Source: Paraburkholderia kururiensis
Lineage (GTDB): Bacteria; Pseudomonadota; Gammaproteobacteria; Burkholderiales; Burkholderiaceae
Reading direction: 5' to 3'
Assembly (NCBI RefSeq): GCF_034424375.1
Contig: NZ_CP139965.1
Location: 1,488,001 to 1,552,000, forward strand
Length of the DNA: 64,000 bases
Part shown: piece by piece, positions 9,155 to 17,345 of the stretch
Position numbering within the stretch: position 1 is the first letter of the stretch
How the letters are laid out: each line of letters begins with the position of its first letter
Translations under genes and position numbers: made by a program
Notes under the pieces: model-generated
Seen by the model: the letters and a program-made list of their open reading frames with translations, nothing else
The model's database searches: none
What the model was told of the DNA's origin: nothing

Positions 9155-10888
9155 ATGCATACGATCCATCACTCGTCATTCGTCTGCGCGTCGCTGGTTG
9201 CGCTCACGCTCGGGGCTGCGCCCGCATGGGCCGCCCAGGAAGTGGAAAGCGAAGCGACCACCACGACGTCGCCCATGCCGCCCGTGCTGTCGCCCGTCAC
9301 GCAGCAGCAGCTCGACACCGCAGCGGGCAATGCCACCGACTGGCTTCACGCAAACGGCTCGTATGCGCAGACGCGCTTCTATCCCGGCACGCAGATCAAC
9401 CGCACCAACGTTGCGAAGCTGAAGCCCGTATTCATCTTCCAGACTGCGGTGAACGAGTCGATGGAGACGGCGCCCATCGTTTCGCACGGCATCATGTTCA
9501 TCACCACGTCGTTCAATCACGTCTATGCGGTGGATGCCGTGAGCGGCAAGGAGTATTGGCATTACAAGCACAAGATGGGACCCGTCACGACGTTCTGCTG
9601 CGGACCGAACAACCGCGGCGTGGCCATTGCCGGCGACCGGCTGTTCATGGGCACGCTGGATTCGAAGCTCGTCGCGCTGGATGCGAAAACGGGCAAGCTG
9701 CTCTGGGAAAGCCAGATCGCAGACCCTGAGCAGGGCTATTCGGAAACCATGGCGCCCACCGTGGTGGAAGACAAGGTGTTGATCGGCACGAACGGCGGCG
9801 AGTACGGTATTCGCGGTTTCTTGAAGGCGTTCGATGCCGCGAGCGGCCAGTTGCTCTGGACGTTCTACACGATTCCGGATTCGGGCCAGGAAGGCGTGTG
9901 GGCAACGAAGGACGCCACGGGCCGCGACATGAAGCGCGACATCGACGCCGAAAAGAAGCAGCTTGCTGAAAAAGGCGGCGACTTCTACAAGACGCTGGGC
10001 GGCGGTGTCTGGATGACGCCCGCCATCGACCGCGCCTCGCGCACGGTGTTCTTCGTGGTGGGCAACCCGTCGCCGGACCTCTACGGTGCGATCCGGCCGG
10101 GCGACAACCTCTATACCGATTCGCTCGTGGCGATCGACCTCGATACCGGCAAATACAAGTGGCACTACCAGTACATCGCGCACGACGTCTGGGACCTCGA
10201 CGCCGTGAGCCCACCCATTCTCGTCAACGTGCGCGACGAGAACGGCCGCATGATTCCGGGCGTGATTCACGGCGGCAAGACGGGGCACGTCTATGTGCAC
10301 GATCGCGCGACGGGCCGATTGATCCGCTTCTCCGACGCGATGATTCCGCAGGAGAACATGTGGACGCTGCCCACGGCCGAAGGCGCGCGCATGTTGCCTG
10401 GTGCGAACGGCGGCGTGGAGTGGTCGCCCATGGCGTTCGACCCGAAGACGCGGCTCGTGTATGCGGCGAACCTGCATCAGCCCATGACGTATCAGGTGGA
10501 AGACGCCGCCTATCCGGGCGGCAGCAAGCTCTGGCTGGGCGGCGCGTTCAAGACGATTGCAGCCGAACAGCAGTGGGGCAAGCTCTCGGCCGTCAACATC
10601 GATACGGGCAAGGTGGTGTGGGACTACAAGACCGAGCAGCCGTTGATCGGCGGTGTGCTCGCCACCGCGGGTGGTCTCGTGTTCAACGGCGAGGGGAACG
10701 GCCTCTTCCGCGCATTCGATGCATCGACCGGCAAGAAGCTCTGGGAATTCCAGTGCGGCGCGGGCGTGAACGCGCCGGCCGTGTCGTACACGATTCACGG
10801 CAAGCAGTACGTTGCCGTGGCAGCGGGCGGCAATACGCAACTCGACTTCAAGCGCGGCAACACCGTGCTTGTGTTTGCGTTGCCCTGA
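9155..10888 (+). CDS. Periplasmic PQQ-dependent alcohol dehydrogenase (methanol/ethanol family)
   Basis: A quinoprotein that oxidises an alcohol in the periplasm and passes electrons to a cytochrome c, here probably the next gene. It has 577 residues: signal peptide (cleavage near PAWA-AQ), then an eight-bladed propeller with tryptophan-docking repeats such as KTGKLLWE and DTGKVVWDYK. Adjacent Cys148-Cys149 in TTFCCGPNNRG are the vicinal disulfide of this family. The catalytic Asp lies in HDVWDLD (Asp347), and a second Asp two residues on (Asp349) is the residue typical of lanthanide-using XoxF/ExaF types, where calcium enzymes have Ala or Ser. ATG 9155 was preferred to ATG 9137 because GAGGAG at 9143-9148 lies between them with ideal spacing. 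Substrate is unknown. Confidence 0.9.
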   Translation: MHTIHHSSFVCASLVALTLGAAPAWAAQEVESEATTTTSPMPPVLSPVTQQQLDTAAGNATDWLHANGSYAQTRFYPGTQINRTNVAKLKPVFIFQTAVNESMETAPIVSHGIMFITTSFNHVYAVDAVSGKEYWHYKHKMGPVTTFCCGPNNRGVAIAGDRLFMGTLDSKLVALDAKTGKLLWESQIADPEQGYSETMAPTVVEDKVLIGTNGGEYGIRGFLKAFDAASGQLLWTFYTIPDSGQEGVWATKDATGRDMKRDIDAEKKQLAEKGGDFYKTLGGGVWMTPAIDRASRTVFFVVGNPSPDLYGAIRPGDNLYTDSLVAIDLDTGKYKWHYQYIAHDVWDLDAVSPPILVNVRDENGRMIPGVIHGGKTGHVYVHDRATGRLIRFSDAMIPQENMWTLPTAEGARMLPGANGGVEWSPMAFDPKTRLVYAANLHQPMTYQVEDAAYPGGSKLWLGGAFKTIAAEQQWGKLSAVNIDTGKVVWDYKTEQPLIGGVLATAGGLVFNGEGNGLFRAFDASTGKKLWEFQCGAGVNAPAVSYTIHGKQYVAVAAGGNTQLDFKRGNTVLVFALP

Positions 10889-10900
10889 CGCGATGCGGCC

Positions 10901-11626
10901 ATGGTTCAACCGATCTCGTCGCAGGCCGCTTTGAACCGTTGCAGCGCGCGTCGTCAGCTGGAGCGGGCGCGGTGTGTCGCCTGTGCGGCATGCGCCGCAT
11001 GCCGCGTCTATCTGCGATACGCATGGCGATGCAGAGTGTCTCGCCACCACGCGGCCATAGCGGGTTGGCTCGCGTGTATCAGCGCGGCCGTCTTGCCTTG
11101 CCTCGCACACGCCGACGCGGCTGCGGGCGAAGCGAAGGCGCAGGTATGCGTGGCCTGTCACGGTCCGCTCGGCAATTCGACGAATCCCGACTATCCGATC
11201 CTCGCGGGACAGACGGCACGTTATCTCTATCTGCAATTGAAGGACTTCAAGGAGGGACGCCGCAGCGATCCGCGCATGAGCCCGGTGGCCGCGACGCTAT
11301 CGAAAGAGGACATGCAGGACCTCGCCGCCTATTTCGCCGCGCAAAAGCTGGTGCCGGTGCCCGTGAAGGCCGACGCTGCGAGCATCGATGCGGGCCGCCA
11401 GAAAGCAGCGCAGGTGCTGTGCACGATGTGCCACCTTGGCGGCTTTCTCGGCCAGAACGAGATTCCGCGCGTGGCGGGTCAGCACGCACAGTACATCGCC
11501 AAACAGTTGCAGGACTTCCGGTCGCACACGCGTACCAACGATGCGGGCAACATGGCGAGCGTGTCGCGCGGCCTCAGCGACGACGATATCCGCAACCTTG
11601 CTGCCTACATCGCCAATCTTCAGTGA
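10901..11626 (+). CDS. Diheme c-type cytochrome (c4-like), periplasmic
   Basis: Likely electron acceptor for the PQQ dehydrogenase ending 12 bases upstream. Two heme sites are visible, CVACH (Cys83-His87) and CTMCH (Cys174-His178), each with a downstream Met suited as the sixth ligand (Met126 in DPRMSP, Met218 in GNMASV). This two-fold repeat is the cytochrome c4 pattern. A signal sequence ends near CLAHA-DA (residues 55-72). The first 45 residues are Cys/Arg-rich and unlike a signal peptide, so the true start may be the GTG at 11036, which would begin just before the hydrophobic stretch. No strong ribosome site decides this. Confidence 0.88.
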   Translation: MVQPISSQAALNRCSARRQLERARCVACAACAACRVYLRYAWRCRVSRHHAAIAGWLACISAAVLPCLAHADAAAGEAKAQVCVACHGPLGNSTNPDYPILAGQTARYLYLQLKDFKEGRRSDPRMSPVAATLSKEDMQDLAAYFAAQKLVPVPVKADAASIDAGRQKAAQVLCTMCHLGGFLGQNEIPRVAGQHAQYIAKQLQDFRSHTRTNDAGNMASVSRGLSDDDIRNLAAYIANLQ

Positions 11627-11693
11627 TGCAGACGATATTCCATCGACCGTTGTTCGAGAGAGAAGAACCAGCCCGACCAAAGGGGACTCCACG

Positions 11694-12359
11694 ATGAAGC
11701 GAACCGCGATATGGATGACGCGCACGTTGCTCGGCAGCATGCTGGGTGCGGCCACCTACGCGAGCGCTGCCGGCGATGCCCTGAACCAGCAACTGCTCGC
11801 GGCTGCCCGCAGCAGTGACGAAGCCGCCGTTCGTGCGGCGCTGGACGAAGGTGCCGCCGTGGATTCGCGCAACCGTATCGGCGACACGGCGCTCATCACG
11901 GCGAGCAAGAAGGGCCTCGCCGGCATGGCGCGTACGCTCGTGGAGCACGGCGCGAACGTGCGGCAGGCCGACGTGCAGGGCGTCACGCCGCTCATGGCGG
12001 CGTCGTATGGCGGCTATGAAGAGATCGTTCGACTGCTGCTCGCACACGGAGCCGACCCGGCCGCGACCGACCGCGTCGGCAAGACGGCCATGGAATACGC
12101 CGCGGGGCAGGGGCACACGGCTGTCGTGAAACTGCTGCTCGATACCGGAATGGACGTAAATCGCCTCTACAAGAACGACCTGACCGCGTTGATGTGGGCC
12201 GCGGGCTACGACCGCGCCGATACCGTGAAGCTGCTGCTTGCCCGCGGTGCCGACCGCACGCTGCGCGACAATCGCGGCCTCACGGCAGGAGACATCGCGA
12301 AGCAGACCGGGTCGAGCCAGGCCGCAGCATTGCTCTCGGGCGCAGCGGCCACGCCTTGA
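11694..12359 (+). CDS. Exported ankyrin-repeat protein
   Basis: A 221-residue protein with a signal peptide (MKRTAIWMTRTLLG..., cleavage near YASA-AG), then about five ankyrin repeats of 33 residues across residues 30-215 (for example GDTALITASKKGLAGMARTL and GVTPLMAASYGGYEEIVRLL). Ankyrin repeats bind proteins; no enzyme motif is present. The start at 11694 is supported by AGGGG at 11681-11685. It lies 67 bases after the cytochrome gene and is probably co-transcribed. A periplasmic ankyrin protein beside a redox pair suggests a scaffold or protective partner, as for other periplasmic ankyrin proteins next to catalases, but that is inference. Confidence 0.85.
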   Translation: MKRTAIWMTRTLLGSMLGAATYASAAGDALNQQLLAAARSSDEAAVRAALDEGAAVDSRNRIGDTALITASKKGLAGMARTLVEHGANVRQADVQGVTPLMAASYGGYEEIVRLLLAHGADPAATDRVGKTAMEYAAGQGHTAVVKLLLDTGMDVNRLYKNDLTALMWAAGYDRADTVKLLLARGADRTLRDNRGLTAGDIAKQTGSSQAAALLSGAAATP

Positions 12360-12618
12360 CGGCCGCGAGCCGCCAGGGGCGTACCACGAGCCGCGGCGCA
12401 TCGCGATGCCCGCGATGCCCAATCACGCGCCGCGAACACGCGGCTACGCACGCGAAAAAGCACTTCGAAACAGAATTTCGTGCCCCTATACTGGGTGGCG
12501 CCTGATGAGCCGTGGCCGCAGTCATTGTGGCTGTCGCCGTTGCGCTCGTGAACTGGACGAGCCGCCACGACGGCATGCCTCCCACCCGCCGTACGACACC
12601 CAGAAGGAAGACACGAAC

Positions 12619-13692
12619 ATGATGACTCGTACACTGAGCGCCGCTGCCGCGCTGTCGCTGGTTGCCTGCGCCGCCGTTTCCACCGTGCCGGCCAATGCCG
12701 AGGATGCAAGCAGCTTCGCGCAGGGCGCGGGCGAAGGCCAGGGCCGTCACGTGAAGGTGATGATCGTCTCGATGTTCGGGCCCGAAGGGCAGGTGTGGCT
12801 CGACCGCCTGGGGCCGTGGCAGGACATCAAGGTGGCCGGGCTCTCGCCCGACTATCCCGCGGTTCACTGCAACAAGCAGGACGTCTGCGTGATGACGACG
12901 GGCATGGGCCACGCGAATGCGGCGGCGTCCATCATGGCGCTCGCGTTCTCGCCGCGCTTCGATTTGCGCCATACGTACTTCATGGTGGCGGGCATTGCAG
13001 GCATCGATCCGGCGCAGGGCACGCTCGGGTCGGCGGCGTGGGCGAAGTATCTGGTCGACTTCGGCATTCAGTGGGAAATCGACGGACGCGAAATTCCGTC
13101 GGGCTGGAACACCGGCTACCTCGGCATCAACACGAAGAGCCCGAGCGACAAGCCGCCGCTCGACTATCGCACCGAGGTCTTCCAGCTCAACACGAAGCTG
13201 ACCGATGCAGCGTTCGCGCTGTCGCGCAGCGTCACGCTTTCCGACAACGCGCAGGCCCAGGCTGCGCGCGCCAAATACGGTTACGCCCCCGCGAACCAGC
13301 CGCCCACGGTGATTCAGTGCGATACGTTGGCGGGCGACACGTGGTGGTCGGGCACACTGCTCGGCGAGCGTGCGCGCGACTGGACGAAGATTCTCACGGA
13401 CGGCAAGGGCGTCTATTGCACGACGCAGCAGGAAGACAACGCAACGTACGAAGCGCTCACGCGCGCGGCTGCGGTGGGCCGAGTGGATCTCAACCGCGTG
13501 GCGGTACTGCGTTCGGGATCGGATTTCGACCGGCCCTATGCGGGCCAGTCGAGCGCGGACAATCTGTTGAACTACGCGGCGCAGGGCGGCTTTTCGATTG
13601 CCATCGAGAACCTCTACCGAGCGGGCAATCCGCTCGTGCAGGACATCGCGACGCACTGGGCGGAGTGGCGCGAAGGGGTGCCGAGCCGCTGA
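12619..13692 (+). CDS. Exported purine nucleoside permease-like protein (NUP family)
   Basis: A 357-residue protein of the NUP family, named after a yeast nucleoside permease but related to nucleoside phosphorylases and not built like a membrane carrier. It has an N-terminal signal peptide (cleavage near PANA-ED) and no further membrane helices. Conserved stretches include VMIVSMFGPEGQVW, TTGMGHANAAAS, VAGIAGIDP and LRSGSDFDRP. The ATG at 12619 is preceded by AAGGAAGA. It is the fourth exported protein in a row after the PQQ dehydrogenase. Function in bacteria is poorly defined; a periplasmic nucleoside- or purine-binding or -cleaving role is plausible. Confidence 0.85.
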   Translation: MMTRTLSAAAALSLVACAAVSTVPANAEDASSFAQGAGEGQGRHVKVMIVSMFGPEGQVWLDRLGPWQDIKVAGLSPDYPAVHCNKQDVCVMTTGMGHANAAASIMALAFSPRFDLRHTYFMVAGIAGIDPAQGTLGSAAWAKYLVDFGIQWEIDGREIPSGWNTGYLGINTKSPSDKPPLDYRTEVFQLNTKLTDAAFALSRSVTLSDNAQAQAARAKYGYAPANQPPTVIQCDTLAGDTWWSGTLLGERARDWTKILTDGKGVYCTTQQEDNATYEALTRAAAVGRVDLNRVAVLRSGSDFDRPYAGQSSADNLLNYAAQGGFSIAIENLYRAGNPLVQDIATHWAEWREGVPSR

Positions 13693-13731
13693 CTTGCCGC
13701 CGCTCGTTTGCCGAGCCGCGGCGCCGTTGAA

Positions 13732-13762
13732 CAAACACAAAGCCCGGCATCGCTGCCGGGCT
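13732..13762 (-). terminator. Rho-independent terminator of the LysR gene
   Basis: Stem AGCCCGGCA(13741-13749)-TCGC-TGCCGGGCT(13754-13762). Read on the minus strand the stem is followed by TTTGTGTTTGT, a T-rich tail, so it ends the LysR transcript. It may also stop read-through from the permease-like gene ending at 13692. Confidence 0.8.
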
Positions 13763-13795
13763 CACGCCGCTTGTGTCTCGCCGCTTGCGCTTCGT

Positions 13796-14800
13796 TCACG
13801 CAGCCCATTCCGTAACAACGGGCGTATCGATATCCGGTTTGGACTCGCGCTCCTCGAAGGTGCGCTTCGAGCAGGTCTTGTCGAGCGCAGCGCGTCCCGA
13901 GAGCAGCGGGCAACGGTCGAACACTTCGGCAATCCAGTCCACGAATACGCGCACTTTCGGCGAAAGATGCCGCGAGTGCGGGTAGACCACCGAAATAGGC
14001 ATGGGCAGCGGTTTCTCGTCGGGCAGCACTTCGACCAGTTCGCCTGACTTCAGATACGGCAGCACCTGGTAGCGCGCCGGCTGAATGAGGCCGAAGCCTT
14101 CGAGGCCGCACGTCACGTACGCGTCGGCGTCGTTCACCGACACCGCCGCTTGCATCTTCACCTCGATTTCCTTGCCCTCCACGAGGAAGGCCCAGTCCAT
14201 CACGCGCCCCGTGCGGCTGGAGAAGTAATTGACGGCGCGATGCTGCTCGAGGTCTTCGAGCGACTTCGGCATGCCGTGACGCTGGATATACGCGGGCGCC
14301 GCGCACGTCACGCCTTCGAACAGACCGATGCGGCGCGCGACGAGCGACGAGTCCTGCAGTGCGCCCACGCGAATCACGCAGTCCACGCCTTCCTGAAGCA
14401 GGTCGACGGGGCGGTCCGTGAGGCCCAGTTGCAGGTCGATGTCCGGGTAGCGTTGCCGGAACTCGCACAGCGACGGAATGACGAGCAGCCGGCCGATGGA
14501 GCCCGGCATGTCGATGCGCAGCTTGCCGTGCGGTTTCTTGCTGCCGTTCTGGAAGGCCGCTTCCGTTTCCTCGACGTCCGCGAGGATGCGCACGCAGCGC
14601 TCGTAGTAGGCGGCGCCGTCCGGCGTGAGCGAAAGGCGCCGCGTCGTGCGATGCATGAGACGGGTGCCGAGAAACGCTTCGAGATTCTGGATGATGGTCG
14701 TGACCGACGCGCGGGGCATGTCCAGCGTTTCCGCTGCGCGCGTGAAGCTGTTCGTGTCGACCACCCGAGTGAATACCTGCATGGCCTGAAGCCGGTCCAT
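13796..14800 (-). CDS. ceoR: LysR-family regulator of the adjacent RND pump (CeoR/BpeT-like)
   Basis: A 334-residue LysR protein: winged HTH in residues 1-60 (MDRLQAMQVFTRVVDTNSFT, RAAETLDMPRASVTTIIQNL), then a periplasmic-binding-protein-like effector domain. The start at 14800 has GGAGA upstream (TTTGGAGAATCGC); the longer frame to 14929 lacks support. It is divergent from llpE and the RND genes, exactly the order of ceoR-llpE-ceoA-ceoB-opcM in B. cenocepacia and bpeT-llpE-bpeE-bpeF-oprC in B. pseudomallei. There the LysR protein controls the pump, with salicylate-like inducers reported for ceo. Effector specificity here is inferred from the order. Confidence 0.85.
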   Translation of the reverse strand: MDRLQAMQVFTRVVDTNSFTRAAETLDMPRASVTTIIQNLEAFLGTRLMHRTTRRLSLTPDGAAYYERCVRILADVEETEAAFQNGSKKPHGKLRIDMPGSIGRLLVIPSLCEFRQRYPDIDLQLGLTDRPVDLLQEGVDCVIRVGALQDSSLVARRIGLFEGVTCAAPAYIQRHGMPKSLEDLEQHRAVNYFSSRTGRVMDWAFLVEGKEIEVKMQAAVSVNDADAYVTCGLEGFGLIQPARYQVLPYLKSGELVEVLPDEKPLPMPISVVYPHSRHLSPKVRVFVDWIAEVFDRCPLLSGRAALDKTCSKRTFEERESKPDIDTPVVTEWAA

Positions 14801-14974
14801 TGCGATTCTCCAAAAGGGGGCGGGCGTTCCACTGTCTGGGCAGACGCGTGTCTGCAAAAACGATTGTTCAGTGCCGCCGAATTGTGTTGCCGGATTATAG
14901 GCATTTATTTGCAACTCTGCCGAACCCACAATTCGCCCCGTTCGATACTAATTTCGCGCATTGCGCGCTTCGCC
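14801..14974. promoter_or_regulatory. Divergent ceoR/llpE promoter region with inverted repeats
   Basis: A 174-bp spacer. It holds a compact palindrome GCAGAC-gcgt-GTCTGC (14840-14855) and a perfect 9-bp inverted pair, CGAATTGTG at 14878-14886 and CACAATTCG at 14937-14945, separated by 50 bp. LysR regulators bind as tetramers at two separated sites, so the widely spaced pair suits CeoR binding. The sequence between them is AT-rich (TTATAGGCATTTATT), fitting a promoter. Confidence 0.5.
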
Positions 14975-15871
14975 ATGGATGCATTCAAACCGTCGTTTCC
15001 GTTTGCCCCGTCGGGCTTCGCGCCCTCGGGGGACCGCACGGCGCAAGAGACGGACGCGGCCCCGGACGGCGAACCGGCGGGGCCTGCGCTGGTGGTCTCG
15101 GACGTGACGATCGACGGCTACGCGCAATCCATCGTATTGCGTCTTTATCGGCCGGTGAAAGGGAATGGATTGCCGGTATTGCTGTATTTCCATGGCGGCG
15201 GTTTTGTACGCGGATCACTGGAAGAAGCGGACCACGCCGCTCGTTATTTCGCAGAGCACTTACCGGCACTCGTGGTTTCGGTGGGCTATTCGCTGGCGCC
15301 GCAATTCCCTTTTCCGGCCGCGCCCGAAGACGCTCACCGTGCCGCGCTGTGGGTTCAGTCGCACGCACGTTCGTTCGGCGGCAATGCCCGGCGCCTTGGC
15401 GTGGCGGGGCACGACGCGGGTGGCCAGATCGCCAATGTCGTCGCGCTGATCGGCCGTGACCGTTCCGACGTGCGGTTCGACGCACAGGCCCTGTTCGCGC
15501 CGATGCTCGACCCGAGCCTCACGCGCCTCGGCGACGAGCGGCGCCTGAGTTCGGACATCACGGCGAGCGAGTGCGCGGCCTGTTATCGCGCGTATCTGCC
15601 GCAGCCTTCGCAGCGCATGCATCCGTATGCGGCGCCGCTGGAATGTACGCGGCTCGCCGGTTTGCCCGCCACGCTCATCGTGACGGCGCAGAACGACGTG
15701 CTGCACATCGAGGCCGAGAAGTACGCGAGCCGCCTGATCGACGCGGGCGTGCGCACCCAGGTGGTGCGTTTCCCGAGCGTCTCGCACGCGGCCATTGGCG
15801 GTTATCCGGCCGCATTGCAGGAAGCCGTGCGCTTTTTTCAGTGGCAGTTCGACACGCGCGCGCTTGCGTGA
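14975..15871 (+). CDS. llpE: LlpE: alpha/beta-hydrolase (HSL-like) with Asp in place of the nucleophilic Ser
   Basis: A 298-residue alpha/beta-hydrolase of the hormone-sensitive-lipase type, the first gene of the efflux operon. The oxyanion-hole motif HGGG is at 73-76. Where active members have GDSAGG this protein reads GHDAGG (145-150), so the nucleophile position is Asp147. The other triad residues look present: Asp241 in TAQNDVL and His271 in SVSHAAI. In known ceo/bpe operons llpE is co-transcribed with the pump but not needed for efflux. The Asp could be a true nucleophile, as in dehalogenases and epoxide hydrolases, or mark a non-hydrolytic protein. Confidence 0.85.
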   Translation: MDAFKPSFPFAPSGFAPSGDRTAQETDAAPDGEPAGPALVVSDVTIDGYAQSIVLRLYRPVKGNGLPVLLYFHGGGFVRGSLEEADHAARYFAEHLPALVVSVGYSLAPQFPFPAAPEDAHRAALWVQSHARSFGGNARRLGVAGHDAGGQIANVVALIGRDRSDVRFDAQALFAPMLDPSLTRLGDERRLSSDITASECAACYRAYLPQPSQRMHPYAAPLECTRLAGLPATLIVTAQNDVLHIEAEKYASRLIDAGVRTQVVRFPSVSHAAIGGYPAALQEAVRFFQWQFDTRALA

Positions 15872-15970
15872 GACCCGCACGCGACGACGTAGCAGAACCG
15901 CTCGCTGAAGGAATGTGCGCGAACGACCCACCGAATACGAATTGAAACGACCATCGCATTGGAGCCCACT

Positions 15971-17263
15971 ATGTCTGTCTTTCCGTTGTCTCGCCCCCGA
16001 ATCATCGTTGCAGTGGTTGCCCTTGTGGTCGTTGCCGGACTCGGCACGGTCGGCGCTATGCGCGGGAATGCCAACGCGCCGGCCCAGTCGCAGGCGGCCA
16101 TGGCGCCCGAAGTCGACGTAGCCAATGTGCTGGAACGCAACATCGTCGACTGGCAGTCGTACTCCGGCCGGCTCGAGGCCATCGAGAAGGTGGACATTCG
16201 CCCGCAGGTGTCGGGCACCATCGTGTCGGTCAACTTCAAGGACGGCGCGCTCGTGAAGAAGGGCGACACGCTGTTCGTGATCGACCCGCGTCCGTATCAG
16301 GCCGAAGTGGATCGCGCCGCCGCGCAACTGGCCGCGGCGCAGGCAGGCGCCGGCTATGCGCAGAGCGACTGGGAACGCGCACAGCGCCTCATCACGGACA
16401 ACGCCATCGCGAAGCGCGACTACGACCAGAAGCAGAACGCCGCCCGCGAGGCGAGCGCGAACCTGAAGGCCGCGCAGGCGGCGCTGGAAGCGGCACAGAT
16501 CAATCTGGGCTATACGCGCATCGTGGCACCCGTGTCGGGTCGCGTGTCGCGCGCGGAAATCACGCTGGGCAACGTGGTGTCGGCCGGCGCCAATGCGGCT
16601 CCGCTCACCACGCTCGTTTCGGTGTCGCCCATCTACGCCTCGTTCGACGCCGACGAGCAGACGTATCTCGACTACATCAGCCACGTGAAGGGCGGCACGA
16701 AAGTGCCCGTGGAACTCGGCCTCGCCAACGAGACGGGCTACTCGCGCACGGGCACGATCGAGTCCGTGGATAACCGGCTCGATACGTCGTCGGGCACCAT
16801 CCGCGTGCGTGCGCGTTTCGACAACGCGGACGGCACGCTGTTGCCCGGCCTCTACGCGCGCATCAAGGTGAGCGGCAGCGCGCCGCATCCGGCGCTCCTC
16901 ATCGACGACGCCGCCATCAGCACCGACCAGGACAAGAAGTTCGTCTTCGTCGTGGACAGCGCCAATCACGTCGCGTATCGCGCGGTGCAGCTGGGTGGCC
17001 AGCAGGGCAACCTGCGCGTCATTACGGGCGGCCTCAAGAAGGGCGAGCGCATCGTGGTGAACGGCACGCAGCGCGTGCGGCCCGGCGAGGAAGTGCGAGC
17101 GCACATGGTGCCCATGACGGGCGACGGCGACCCGAACAGCGCGCCGGTTGCAGGCACAGCCGGCACGCAAGGCAAGCAACCGACGCAAAGCGAAGCGCAG
17201 GCGCAGCCGCGAGCGAACCAGGGCGGCGCAGCCAACGCGACGAAGCAGGCGAAGAACTCATGA
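15971..17263 (+). CDS. ceoA: RND efflux periplasmic adaptor (membrane fusion protein)
   Basis: A 430-residue membrane fusion protein joining the inner-membrane RND pump to the outer-membrane channel. It has an N-terminal membrane anchor (residues about 12-32, no lipobox Cys) and a biotinyl-lipoyl-like half (GRLEAIEKVDIRPQVSGTI). An alpha-hairpin rich in Ala/Gln follows (residues about 100-170), then the second lipoyl half (RIVAPVSGRVSRAEI) and beta-barrel and membrane-proximal domains. The C-terminus is a Gln/Ala/Lys-rich tail. ATG 15971 follows GGAG at 15961-15964; the frame also allows TTG 15959, which overlaps that site. It is most like CeoA/BpeE, of the AcrA/MexE type. Confidence 0.92.
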   Translation: MSVFPLSRPRIIVAVVALVVVAGLGTVGAMRGNANAPAQSQAAMAPEVDVANVLERNIVDWQSYSGRLEAIEKVDIRPQVSGTIVSVNFKDGALVKKGDTLFVIDPRPYQAEVDRAAAQLAAAQAGAGYAQSDWERAQRLITDNAIAKRDYDQKQNAAREASANLKAAQAALEAAQINLGYTRIVAPVSGRVSRAEITLGNVVSAGANAAPLTTLVSVSPIYASFDADEQTYLDYISHVKGGTKVPVELGLANETGYSRTGTIESVDNRLDTSSGTIRVRARFDNADGTLLPGLYARIKVSGSAPHPALLIDDAAISTDQDKKFVFVVDSANHVAYRAVQLGGQQGNLRVITGGLKKGERIVVNGTQRVRPGEEVRAHMVPMTGDGDPNSAPVAGTAGTQGKQPTQSEAQAQPRANQGGAANATKQAKNS

Positions 17264-17345
17264 CGTACGCAATGCCCGCTCATGGCAGGCGCAAGCAGGA
17301 CGTCGCCCGCATCGCACATACGCTCTCCCTTATTCAGAGCCACCC

